Of a stretch of DNA of 64,000 bases, positions 18,168-26,316 are shown piece by piece. Position numbers and translations under genes: made by a program. Each line of letters starts with the position of its first letter. Position 1 is the first letter of the stretch. The stretch covers positions 62,001 through 126,000 of the forward strand of contig NZ_FZOR01000022.1 of assembly GCF_900188445.1 (NCBI RefSeq). Reading direction: 5' to 3'. Under the pieces are notes generated by a model that was given only the letters and a program-made list of their open reading frames with translations, made no database searches and was not told where the DNA came from. This DNA is from Actinomadura meyerae (GTDB taxonomy: Bacteria; Actinomycetota; Actinomycetes; Streptosporangiales; Streptosporangiaceae).

Positions 18168-19193
18168 TCAGAGGACGGAGACGTGCACGTGGTCGAAGTG
18201 GTTCTGGGTGATGCTGCCGCGGTCCTCCATCGCGCGCCAGCCGCCGCTGCTGCGCATGTCGTAGATGCGCTGCTTCCAGATGACGTACTTGATGCCGAGG
18301 CGTGAGGCGTTGTCGATGACGTACTGCGCGACGCTGTCGCCGTGGGCCTGGGCGGAGGCGCTCGGCATCTTGCCGCCGGTGCTCTCCATGAAGTCGCACG
18401 CGGTGCCCGACCCGTGGTCCTGCGGGTCGCCGGGGCGGGAGCAGCCGATGGTGGGGAACGGGCCGAACTTGCCGTCGAGCTCCAGCAGGACCGTGCGCAT
18501 CCGCGAGGTCATGGAGTTGCCGACGATCGGCGACTTGGTGCCGCTGACCCCGTCGGGGCGCCCGGCGCCGCCGCCGCTCACGGGCGCCTTGGTCACCTCG
18601 GGCTTGTACTTGGCGAGGAGCTTCTTCACCCGGGCGCGCTGGCCCTCCAGGTCCTCGATCTCCTTCTTCACCGCCGCGAGCTTCTTCTGGGCGGCCTCCC
18701 GCGACTGCGCCGCCTTCGTGCTGAGGGTCTCCAGCTCGGCGATGCGGCGGCCGTTGTTGCGGGTGATGTGCTCGATGACCGCGGCGTCGCGGACGGCGGC
18801 GCCGGGCTCGGCCGAGGAGACCATCGGGATCACGTCGAGGCGGCCGGTCATGTAGGTGGTGGAGGCGATCCGCGCGACGGCGACGCGGGCCGCGTCGTAC
18901 TCGCGGCCGGTCCGTTCGGCGTCCGTGCCCGCGCGCTCGGCGGCCTTCTTCGCCTCCTCCAGGCTGACCAGCTCGCCCCGGTACTCCTTGGACAGCTTCT
19001 CCGACCGCTTCTTGAGCTTGGCGTACTCCGCCTTCAGGTCCTTCGGCTCCTGCGGGAGCCCCGCGGCGGACCCCGACGCGGGCGGCAGCGCCGCCGACAC
19101 CCCCACCGCGAGCGCGACCGCCGCCAGGCGCTTCGCCGCCGTGCGCCCGCGCGCCGCACGGGCCGTCCTGCCATCGGGATCGAGGGCCGCCAC
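18168..19193 (-). CDS. secreted coiled-coil protein with ARB_07466-like, LAS-peptidase-type C-terminal domain
   Basis: This 341-residue protein has a signal peptide (arginines, then AAVALAVGVSAALPPASGSAAG, to about residue 45), two coiled-coil segments (about 50-110 and 155-205) and a C-terminal domain of about 120 residues. That domain carries DHGSGTACDFM and HFDHVHVSV, reminiscent of the zinc ligands H-x6-D and H of LAS (VanY/MepA-type) metallopeptidases. The layout resembles cell-wall hydrolases with coiled-coil regulators. The start is GTG 19193 with AGGAG 7 bases upstream. A peptidoglycan role is inference. Confidence 0.8.
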   Translation of the reverse strand: MAALDPDGRTARAARGRTAAKRLAAVALAVGVSAALPPASGSAAGLPQEPKDLKAEYAKLKKRSEKLSKEYRGELVSLEEAKKAAERAGTDAERTGREYDAARVAVARIASTTYMTGRLDVIPMVSSAEPGAAVRDAAVIEHITRNNGRRIAELETLSTKAAQSREAAQKKLAAVKKEIEDLEGQRARVKKLLAKYKPEVTKAPVSGGGAGRPDGVSGTKSPIVGNSMTSRMRTVLLELDGKFGPFPTIGCSRPGDPQDHGSGTACDFMESTGGKMPSASAQAHGDSVAQYVIDNASRLGIKYVIWKQRIYDMRSSGGWRAMEDRGSITQNHFDHVHVSVL

Positions 19194-19400
19194 AGATCAC
19201 TCCTAGATAACAAAGCTCAAGATTGGCGGCACGCTATCACAATCGCCCATTTAGCCTCAGAGGCTTCCCCAGAACACGCACTGTCACGCGAAAGTCACCG
19301 AGATGGGGCACATGGTACGTGACGCGCGAGGGCCGGACCGCCGTCCGGCGATCCGGCCCCGCGTGACCGCCGTCCGGCGGTCCGGCCCCCGCGCGCCCCG

Positions 19401-19841
19401 TCAGGCGCCGACGAGTTCCTCCCAGCGCGGGACTCGCGGCGTCCACAGCAGCCGGAGCCCGGCCTCGGCGACCGTCCGGTCCCCCTTGCGGTTGTTGCAC
19501 CTCCCGCACGCCAGGACGGTGTTCTCCCAGGTGTCGCCGCCGCCGCGGGACTGCGGGCGGACGTGGTCGATCGTGTTCCCGCGCCCGCCGCAGTAGCAGC
19601 AGCGGCCCCGGTCGCGCAGGTACACGCCGCGCTTGCTCCACGGGGGGCGCCTGCCGTGCCGCCAGCGCATCGCGACGTACCGGACGAGCCGCAGGACCCG
19701 CGGCACGGGGAAGCGGCCGAAGGTCCGGCCCTCCTCCGCCTCCTCGACGACCGCCACCTCGCGCACCAGCATGCGGATGGCGTGCCGCAGGTCCACCCTC
19801 TGTAAGGGCTCGTACGACGCGTTCAGGACGAGCACGTTCAC
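19401..19841 (-). CDS. HNH endonuclease
   Basis: This 146-residue protein begins MNVLVLNASYEPLQRV, the usual start of a widespread actinobacterial HNH family. It contains a zinc-type frame CCYCG and CGRCN around the HNH core DHVRPQSRGGGDTWEN. The GTG start at 19841 has a textbook AAGGAGGT 7 bases upstream; a longer frame extends further but its sequence there is a shadow of the tRNA-like element. It is probably a DNA-nicking or cleaving enzyme in the cytoplasm; the target is unknown. No intron or mobile element surrounds it. Confidence 0.88.
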   Translation of the reverse strand: MNVLVLNASYEPLQRVDLRHAIRMLVREVAVVEEAEEGRTFGRFPVPRVLRLVRYVAMRWRHGRRPPWSKRGVYLRDRGRCCYCGGRGNTIDHVRPQSRGGGDTWENTVLACGRCNNRKGDRTVAEAGLRLLWTPRVPRWEELVGA

Positions 19842-19870
19842 CGGGTCACCTCCTTGCCCCTGTGTGCCGC

Positions 19871-19990
19871 TTCCCCACCGGGATTCGAACCCGGATCCTC
19901 CCGCACTGAACCCCTCCATTCCCCGGCCCGTACAACGGAGAGGATTGGAGAATGCCGCAGCACGGCGTTCTTCCGGTGAACTATGGGGAA
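19871..19990 (-). other. tRNA-like sequence (acceptor, D-arm and T-arm pairs with oversized centre)
   Basis: Read on the minus strand, TTCCCCA (19990-19984) can pair perfectly with TGGGGAA (19877-19871). It is followed by the tRNA-typical TA and a D-arm-like hairpin GTTC-ACCGGAA-GAAC (19981-19967) whose loop contains GG. At the other end a perfect T-arm CCGGG-TTCGAAT-CCCGG (19894-19878) joins the acceptor directly. Between the D- and T-arms there are 72 bases, against about 23-40 in a normal tRNA, and I find no regular 5-bp/7-base anticodon arm. No CCA is encoded. It may be a degenerate tRNA, a tRNA with an insertion, or a tRNA mimic in the leader of the HNH gene. Confidence 0.35.
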
Positions 19991-20096
19991 ATGCTTCGGC
20001 AATTCCGTGGCCGCCGGGTATTTCCCGGAGCGGCCTCCCCAAGAATGCCGAGGCGCGGGCCGCGGCGGCAAGGTGTTTTCGCGCCGGGACGGCCGG

Positions 20097-21071
20097 TCAG
20101 GGCAGCGCGGCCACGGGGGCCTGGTACTCCAGGGACTCGCGCTCGGTCCGGAATCCGAGCTCCTCGTTGACCGCGATCATGTGCACGTTGTCGCCCGAAT
20201 TGTCCGTTTCTATCTCGCGCACGTCGGGGCGTTCGGCGGCCAGCCAGGCGAGCATCGCGGCCTTCACCCAGATGCCGATGCGCCGGCCCCGGTGCTCGGG
20301 GACGACCGCCGTGTCGTACTGCGCGGCCCGCCCGCCCGAGTCGTGCGGCACGACGACCTCGGTGAACCCCGCGATCGCGCCGCCGTGCAGCGCGGCGACC
20401 GTATAGAGGTCGTCGCCGCGCTTGGCGACGGCCTCGGCCATCTCCCGGACGCGGTGCGCGTCCCACCGCGTGCCCTCGTACTCGCCGAGGTCGGCCATGG
20501 CGTACTTGGCGCGTGCCAAGGCGGCGGCGTGCTCATCCGGCACCACGCCCCGCCAGCGGGCCAGGCGGTACCCGGCGGGCGCCTCGGCGAGCAGCCGCTC
20601 GACGCGCCCGGCGGGGACGTCCGCCAGCCGCAGCACCATGCCGCGCAGGGTGAGCACGCACTCGAAGCCCAGCGACTCCAGGAACGGGACGGCCGGGGTC
20701 CCGGCGAGGACCTGCGCGATCACGCTGGCGCGCCCGTCGGCGCGCAGGCCCCCGGCGGCCGCGGCCAGCAGCCGGCCGCCGAGCCCGCGCCGCCGGTGCT
20801 CGGGCCGGACCCGGACATCGATCTCGCCGGGGCGGCCGGCGCCCGGCTCGCCCGGGAGCCGCAGCGCCGCCACCGCGAGCAGCCGGCCGCCGTCGGCCAC
20901 CGCCCAGAGCCGCTGCCGGGAGCCGGGGTCGGCGCCGAGCAGCCGCCGCGCCGTCGCGTCGGGGTCCGGGGCGGGCTCCCCGGCCGGATCGGCGGCGTGG
21001 ACGGCCGCGACCACCTCGTGCCACGCGCGTATCTGCGCGTCGGTCGGAGCATCGAGCGCGATGACGTCCAT
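20097..21071 (-). CDS. tandem GNAT-domain N-acetyltransferase
   Basis: This 324-residue cytoplasmic protein contains two GNAT domains. The first (about residues 10-150) has the acetyl-CoA motif VRPEHRRRGLGGRLL. The second (about 160-320) has VVPEHRGRRIGIWVKAAML, followed by DNSGDNVHMIAVNEELGF, a common end of this motif. Tandem GNAT proteins include mycothiol synthase (MshD), but the motifs do not let me assign that. The ATG at 21071 opens the frame. The gene lies 80 bases beyond the meaB end in the same direction and may be a separate unit. The acceptor substrate is unknown. Confidence 0.85.
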   Translation of the reverse strand: MDVIALDAPTDAQIRAWHEVVAAVHAADPAGEPAPDPDATARRLLGADPGSRQRLWAVADGGRLLAVAALRLPGEPGAGRPGEIDVRVRPEHRRRGLGGRLLAAAAGGLRADGRASVIAQVLAGTPAVPFLESLGFECVLTLRGMVLRLADVPAGRVERLLAEAPAGYRLARWRGVVPDEHAAALARAKYAMADLGEYEGTRWDAHRVREMAEAVAKRGDDLYTVAALHGGAIAGFTEVVVPHDSGGRAAQYDTAVVPEHRGRRIGIWVKAAMLAWLAAERPDVREIETDNSGDNVHMIAVNEELGFRTERESLEYQAPVAALP

Positions 21072-21151
21072 CCGACTTTTGTACCGGATACGGGCCCGCC
21101 GCGACCGGGACCCCGGACATCCTGTACCCGGAACCGGGTCGGGCGTCCCCG

Positions 21152-22135
21152 TCACGCGTCCCGGGTGAACGCCTCCAGGATGCGGTCGGCGGCCAGGGCC
21201 GGGGTGAGCCTCCCCTCCGCGACCTCCCGCTCCAGGCCGGGCGCGAGCTCGCGGACGCCCGGGTGCGCGTGCAGCTCGCCGAGCAGCCGGTCGTGGACCA
21301 TCGCCCACGTCCAGCCGACCTGCTGGCGGCGGCGCCGGGCCTCCAGCTCGCCGGACGCGCGCAGCCGCTCCTGGTGCTCGACGATCCGCTGCCACACCTC
21401 GTCCAGCCCGGTGCCCTCGCGGGCGCTGCACGTCAGGACGGGGGTGTCGCGGACCCGCTCATCGCTGCGCAGCATCCGCAGCGCCCCGGCCAGCTCCCGG
21501 GCCGCGCGCTTGGCCTCGATCTTGTGCTCGCCGTCGGCCTTGTTCACGGCGATCACGTCGGCCAGTTCCAGGACGCCCTTCTTGATGCCCTGGAGCTGGT
21601 CGCCGGTCCGGGCCAGGGTGAGGAACAGGAAGGAGTCCACCATCTCGGCGACGGTCGTCTCCGACTGGCCGACGCCGACCGTCTCGACGAGCACGACGCC
21701 GTACCCGGCGGCCTCCATGACGACCATCGCCTCGCGGGTGGCCTTGGCGACGCCGCCGAGCGTCCCCGCCGTCGGCGACGGCCGGATGAAGGCGTCCGGG
21801 TCGGCGGCGAGGCGCTGCATGCGGGTCTTGTCGCCGAGGATGCTGCCGCCCGTCCTGGTCGAGGACGGGTCGACGGCCAGGACCGCGACCTTGTGCCCCT
21901 CCCCCGTCAGCCGGGTGCCGAGCGCGTCGATGAAGGTCGACTTGCCGACCCCGGGCACGCCGGTGATCCCGACGCGGCGGGCGTTCCCGGCGTGCGGGCT
22001 CAGCTCGACCAGCAGCCTCTGCGCCAGCTCCCGGTGGTCGGGACGGGTCGACTCCACCAGCGTGACCGCCCGCGCGATCCACGCCCGCGACCCGTCCCGC
22101 ACCCCGGCGACGTAGTCGTCGAGCCCCGGCCTCAC
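21152..22135 (-). CDS. meaB: methylmalonyl-CoA mutase-associated GTPase MeaB
   Basis: This 327-residue G3E-type P-loop GTPase guards the B12 enzyme methylmalonyl-CoA mutase: it gates delivery of adenosylcobalamin and protects or reactivates the mutase. Walker A is GVPGVGKST (residues 59-67); the base-recognition NKAD follows at ADVIAVNKADG, and VETVGVGQSE is the switch region typical of MeaB/ArgK. The GTG start at 22135 overlaps the mutase stop in GTGA. It is the third gene of the mutA-mutB-meaB operon. Confidence 0.95.
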   Translation of the reverse strand: MRPGLDDYVAGVRDGSRAWIARAVTLVESTRPDHRELAQRLLVELSPHAGNARRVGITGVPGVGKSTFIDALGTRLTGEGHKVAVLAVDPSSTRTGGSILGDKTRMQRLAADPDAFIRPSPTAGTLGGVAKATREAMVVMEAAGYGVVLVETVGVGQSETTVAEMVDSFLFLTLARTGDQLQGIKKGVLELADVIAVNKADGEHKIEAKRAARELAGALRMLRSDERVRDTPVLTCSAREGTGLDEVWQRIVEHQERLRASGELEARRRRQQVGWTWAMVHDRLLGELHAHPGVRELAPGLEREVAEGRLTPALAADRILEAFTRDA

Positions 22136-24345
22136 CGCGCGACGTGCCCCAGCTCGGCGGAGAGCTCCTCCAGCAGCCCGACCGCCGCGTCCGCGAGCAC
22201 GGTGCCCGGCGGGAAGATAGCCGCGGCCCCGGCCGCGCGCAGCTCGTCGAAGTCCTGCGGCGGGATGACGCCGCCCACGACGATCATGATGTCGGGGCGG
22301 CCGAGCGCGGCCAGCTCCTCGCGCAGCGCGGGCACCAGCGTGAGGTGGCCGGCGGCGAGCGAGTTGACGCCGACGATGTGCACGTCGGCCTCGACGGCCT
22401 GCCGGGCGACCTCGGCCGGGGTCTGGAACAGCGGGCCCACGTCGACGTCGAAGCCGAGGTCGGCGAACCCGGTCGCGATCACCTTCTGGCCGCGGTCGTG
22501 GCCGTCCTGCCCCATCTTGGCGACCAGGATGCGCGGGCGGCGCCCCTCGGCCTCCTCGAACGCGGCCGTCGCGGCGCGCGCCCGCTCGATGCCCGTCACC
22601 TCGCCGGCCTCCTCGCGGTACACACCGGAGATCGTACGGATCTGCGCCGCGTGCCGCCCGTACGCCCGCTCCAGCGCGTCGGAGATCTCCCCGACGGTGG
22701 CCTTGGCGCGGGCCGCGTCGATGGCGAGCGCGAGCAGGTTGTGCTCCAGGCCGGACGGCCGGGTGCCGCTCTCGGCGGCCTCGGCGGCGCGGGTCAGCGC
22801 GTCAAGCGCGGACCGGGCCGCGCCCTCGTCGCGCTCCTCCCGCAGCCGGCGGAGCTTGTCGATCTGCTGCGCCCGGACGGACGCGTTGTCGACCTTGAGG
22901 ACCTCGATCTCCTGCTCGGCGTCCGGGCGGTACTTGTTGACGCCGATGACCGGCTGCCGTCCCGAGTCGATGCGGGCCTGGGTGCGGGCCGCCGCCTCCT
23001 CGATGCGGAGCTTGGGCAGCCCCTCGTCGATGGCCTTGGCCATGCCGCCGGCCTGCTCGACCTCGGTGATGTGCGCCCAGGCGCGGCGGGCGAGGTCGTA
23101 GGTGAGCCGCTCGACGTAGGCGCTGCCGCCCCACGGATCGATGGTGCGGGTCGTCCCGGACTCCTGCTGCAGGACGAGCTGGGTGTTGCGGGCGATGCGG
23201 GCCGAGAAGTCGGTCGGCAGAGCCAGCGCCTCGTCCAGCGCGTTGGTGTGCAGCGACTGGGTGTGGCCCTGCGTGGCGGCCATCGCCTCGATGCAGGTGC
23301 GGGCGACGTTGTTGAAGGCGTCCTGCGCGGTCAGCGACCAGCCGGACGTCTGGGAGTGGGTCCGCAGCGACAGCGACTTGGGGTTCCGCGGCCCGAACGT
23401 CTTCACCAGCCGCGCCCACAGCAGCCGCGCGGCGCGGAGCTTGGCGACCTCCATGAAGAAGTTCATGCCGATCGCCCAGAAGAACGACAGGCGGGGCGCG
23501 AACGCGTCGATGTCCAGCCCGGCCTCGCGCCCGGCGCGGATGTACTCGACCCCGTCGGCGAGGGTGTAGGCCAGCTCCAGGTCGGCGGTGGCCCCGGCCT
23601 CCTGGATGTGGTAGCCGGAGATCGAGATGGAGTTGTACTTCGGCATCCGCTGCGAGGTGAACGCGAAGATGTCGGAGATGATCCGCATCGACGGCTGCGG
23701 CGGGTAGATGTAGGTGTTGCGGACCATGAACTCCTTGAGGATGTCGTTCTGGATGGTCCCCGCCAGCGCCTCGGGCTTCACCCCCTGCTCCTCGGCGGCG
23801 GCGATGTAGAGCGCGAGGACGGGCAGCACGGCCCCGTTCATGGTCATCGACACGCTCATGCGGTCCAGCGGGATGCCGTCGAACAGCTGCCGCATGTCGT
23901 AGATGGAGTCGATCGCCACGCCGGCCATGCCGACGTCGCCCGCGACGCGCGGGTGGTCGGAGTCGTAGCCGCGGTGGGTGGCGAGGTCGAACGCGACCGA
24001 CAGGCCCTTCTGCCCGGCGGCGAGGTTGCGCCGGTAGAACGCGTTGGACTCCTCGGCGGTGGAGAAGCCGGCGTACTGCCGGATCGTCCACGGCTGGGTG
24101 GCGTACATCGCCGGGTAGGGGCCGCGCAGGTACGGCGCGATGCCCGGCAGGGTGTCGAGGAAGTCGACCCCGGCCAGGTCGTCGGCGGTGTAGAGCGGCT
24201 TGACGCCGATGCCCTCCGGCGTGTCCCAGGTCTGGGCCTCGGGGTCCTTGCCGGTGGCGTCGGCGACGGCGGCGCGCCACCGCTTGGCGGCCTCGTCGGC
24301 GGGGGGCGCGGCGCCGAGGTCGATCTCGCTGAAGTCGGGGATCAT
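22132..24345 (-). CDS. mutB: methylmalonyl-CoA mutase, large (catalytic) subunit
   Basis: This 737-residue protein interconverts (R)-methylmalonyl-CoA and succinyl-CoA using adenosylcobalamin. The N-terminal TIM barrel holds the substrate (PYLRGPYPAMYATQPWTIRQYAGF). The C-terminal B12 domain has the full D-x-H-x-x-G motif, D614-G-H616-D-R-G619, with the histidine that ligates cobalt, and later the conserved NSLAAGH and GGVIP segments. The ATG at 24345 overlaps the mutA stop as ATGA. The pair forms an alpha-beta heterodimer. The reaction feeds propionate, odd-chain and branched-chain carbon into the citric acid cycle, or can run towards polyketide extender units. Confidence 0.97.
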   Translation of the reverse strand: MIPDFSEIDLGAAPPADEAAKRWRAAVADATGKDPEAQTWDTPEGIGVKPLYTADDLAGVDFLDTLPGIAPYLRGPYPAMYATQPWTIRQYAGFSTAEESNAFYRRNLAAGQKGLSVAFDLATHRGYDSDHPRVAGDVGMAGVAIDSIYDMRQLFDGIPLDRMSVSMTMNGAVLPVLALYIAAAEEQGVKPEALAGTIQNDILKEFMVRNTYIYPPQPSMRIISDIFAFTSQRMPKYNSISISGYHIQEAGATADLELAYTLADGVEYIRAGREAGLDIDAFAPRLSFFWAIGMNFFMEVAKLRAARLLWARLVKTFGPRNPKSLSLRTHSQTSGWSLTAQDAFNNVARTCIEAMAATQGHTQSLHTNALDEALALPTDFSARIARNTQLVLQQESGTTRTIDPWGGSAYVERLTYDLARRAWAHITEVEQAGGMAKAIDEGLPKLRIEEAAARTQARIDSGRQPVIGVNKYRPDAEQEIEVLKVDNASVRAQQIDKLRRLREERDEGAARSALDALTRAAEAAESGTRPSGLEHNLLALAIDAARAKATVGEISDALERAYGRHAAQIRTISGVYREEAGEVTGIERARAATAAFEEAEGRRPRILVAKMGQDGHDRGQKVIATGFADLGFDVDVGPLFQTPAEVARQAVEADVHIVGVNSLAAGHLTLVPALREELAALGRPDIMIVVGGVIPPQDFDELRAAGAAAIFPPGTVLADAAVGLLEELSAELGHVAR

Positions 24346-26165
24346 TCGGTCACTCCCAGATCGCAGAGGGTGGTCTCCAGGACCCCGACGGCGTCGCATC
24401 CTGCGTACACGCGGGCGTCGACCCCCTCGTAGGTTCCCTTACCCGCGAGCCAGACCTTCACCGCGCCCGCGTCGCGCAGGATCCGCGCCGCGCCGGCGGC
24501 CTGGTCGGCGTAGACCTTGTCGCTGGAACAGAGGCAGGCGACGGCGGCGCCGGACGCCGCGAACTCCTCGGGCGTCCCGGTGACCGTCTCGATCCCGCCC
24601 GCCTGGAAGAGGTTGGCGGCGAACGACGCGCGCGCCGTGTGGACGGCGATGGGCCCGAGCGTGGCCAGGAACACCCGGGGCCGGGCGCCGGTGGCCTTCT
24701 CGTGGGCGTCGGAGCGGTCGCGGAGGGCCTCGAAGTCCTGCGCGTACGACACCACCGGCAGGCCGCCGCCCGGCTGGGCCGGGGCGGGGTCGCGCTCGGG
24801 CAGCACCTCGGCCAGGTTCGGGAACTCGCTGACGCCGGTGAGCGGCGCCTTGCGCCGGGCGATGTCGGCGCGGCGCCGCTCCCATGTCGCGGCGATGCGG
24901 CCGGCGACGAGCCCGGACTCCAGGGCGGCGGCCAGGCCGCCGGCCTTCTCGATCTCGGTGAACCAGGTCCAGGCCGCCTGGGCGAGGCCCTCGGTGAGGC
25001 TCTCGGCGTACCAGGACCCGCCGGCCGGGTCGACGACGCGGGCGAGGCTCGACTCCTCCAGCAGGAGGGTCTGGGTGTTGCGGGCGATGCGGCGGGCGAA
25101 GTCGTCGGGCAGCCCGAGCCGGGCGTCGAACGGCAGGACGGTGACCGCGTCGGCGCCGCCGGCCCCGGCCGCGAACGCCGCGATCGTGGTGCGGAGCATG
25201 TTCACCCACGGGTCGCGGCGCGTCATCATCGCCGCCGAGGTGACCGCGTGGACCCGCGCGGCCGTCCCCTCGGCGGCGCCGCTGACCTCGGCGACCCGCG
25301 CCCACAGCCGGCGCATCGCGCGCAGCTTGGCGATCGAGGAGAACTGGTCGGCGTTGACGGCCAGGCGGAACTCCAGCTGGCCGAACGCCTCGTCCACGCT
25401 CAGCCCGGCGCCGGTCAGGGCGCGCAGGTAGGCGACCCCGGCGGCGACGGCCGCGCCGAGCTCCTCGGCGTCGGCGCCGCCCGCGTCGTGGTACGGGGTG
25501 GCGTCCACGGTGATCGCGCGGAGCCGGGGGAACTCCCGGGCGCACCGGACGGCCAGCGCGGCGGCCTCGTCCATCTGCCCGGCGGTGCCGGTGCGGGCCT
25601 GAAGCCCGAGCGGGTCTGCGCCGAGGCCGCCGGAGACGTCGGACGCGTTGCCCCGCTCGGCGGCCAGGTCTAGGAAGGCCTCGGCCGCCTCGGCGGTCGC
25701 GGCGCCCGCGTCCAGCACCACGGGCGCGAGGTCGAGCAGGACGCCGCGCAGGGCGTCCGGGAGGCCCGCGACCGGCAGTCCGCCGTCGCCGAGCCGCAGC
25801 CAGACCGACGTGGCGCCGTTCTCCAGGTCGGCGAGGACGGCCTCGCGGGTGGCGGCGGCATCGGGGTGCGCGTGCCGCTGCCGGACGTCCCAGCCGGCGA
25901 CGCCCTCGCCGTCCGGCCGCACCTCGCGGACGTAGGGGGCCAGGCCGGGCCGTCCCGGCGGGGCGTCGGCCCGGGTGTAGAGCGCCGCGATCGGCACTCC
26001 GTCGTACGACTCGCGGGTCAGCAGACCCTCGATCGCGTCGAGGGGGGTGTCGTCTGTCGCCGCGCCGGACTTGCGCAGCACCCCCTTCACCATCTCCCGC
26101 CACCGGTCGCGCTCGGCCGGGGGGAAGGCGGCGGCCAGTTCGAGTTCCTCAGGCGGCACCGTCAT
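24342..26165 (-). CDS. mutA: methylmalonyl-CoA mutase, small subunit
   Basis: This 607-residue homologue of MutB is the non-catalytic partner. Its C-terminal domain keeps the fold but lacks the D-x-H-x-x-G cobalt motif: LATLGPIAVHTARASF stands where MutB has MGQDGHDRG. The ATG at 26165 has no Shine-Dalgarno sequence; on the coding strand TACGAT lies 7 bases upstream, so the transcript is probably leaderless. A perfect GAGCGGC dyad at 26182-26200 is placed at the expected -35 region. The gene is first in the operon and divergent from an acyl-CoA dehydrogenase. Confidence 0.93.
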   Translation of the reverse strand: MTVPPEELELAAAFPPAERDRWREMVKGVLRKSGAATDDTPLDAIEGLLTRESYDGVPIAALYTRADAPPGRPGLAPYVREVRPDGEGVAGWDVRQRHAHPDAAATREAVLADLENGATSVWLRLGDGGLPVAGLPDALRGVLLDLAPVVLDAGAATAEAAEAFLDLAAERGNASDVSGGLGADPLGLQARTGTAGQMDEAAALAVRCAREFPRLRAITVDATPYHDAGGADAEELGAAVAAGVAYLRALTGAGLSVDEAFGQLEFRLAVNADQFSSIAKLRAMRRLWARVAEVSGAAEGTAARVHAVTSAAMMTRRDPWVNMLRTTIAAFAAGAGGADAVTVLPFDARLGLPDDFARRIARNTQTLLLEESSLARVVDPAGGSWYAESLTEGLAQAAWTWFTEIEKAGGLAAALESGLVAGRIAATWERRRADIARRKAPLTGVSEFPNLAEVLPERDPAPAQPGGGLPVVSYAQDFEALRDRSDAHEKATGARPRVFLATLGPIAVHTARASFAANLFQAGGIETVTGTPEEFAASGAAVACLCSSDKVYADQAAGAARILRDAGAVKVWLAGKGTYEGVDARVYAGCDAVGVLETTLCDLGVTE

Positions 26166-26172
26166 GGCGGAA

Positions 26173-26200
26173 ATCGTAGGTGAGCGGCCGAACGCCGCTC
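26173..26200 (-). promoter_or_regulatory. mutA leaderless promoter with overlapping 7-5-7 palindrome
   Basis: The -10 hexamer TACGAT (minus strand, 26178-26173) is 7 bases from the mutA ATG. GAGCGGC-CGAAC-GCCGCTC (26182-26200) is a perfect inverted repeat immediately upstream, so it could be an operator that blocks the -35 region. The divergent acyl-CoA dehydrogenase gene starts 116 bases away. Confidence 0.5.
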
Positions 26201-26316
26201 TAAAGCGGGTCCCGCTGTCCAGTACACGTGCCGGCCCACGGCCGGCCCACGGGCCGGGTCCCGGGCCGTGCCACGAGCCTCCGGTTAGCGCCCCGGGGGC
26301 CGGGAAGAGGGGCGTC

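Noticed and set aside
19401..19841. HNH nuclease as part of a mobile intron or prophage
   Set aside because: No intron boundaries, integrase, terminase or transposase is found nearby; the protein belongs to a stand-alone chromosomal family.
19871..19990. A standard tRNA gene
   Set aside because: The acceptor, D and T elements fit, but the middle is about 35-50 bases too long and holds no regular anticodon stem-loop, so I report it only as tRNA-like.
19401..20042. Longer start for the HNH nuclease (213 codons)
   Set aside because: The extra N-terminal residues translate the T-arm of the tRNA-like sequence, and a textbook AAGGAGGT stands before the GTG at 19841.
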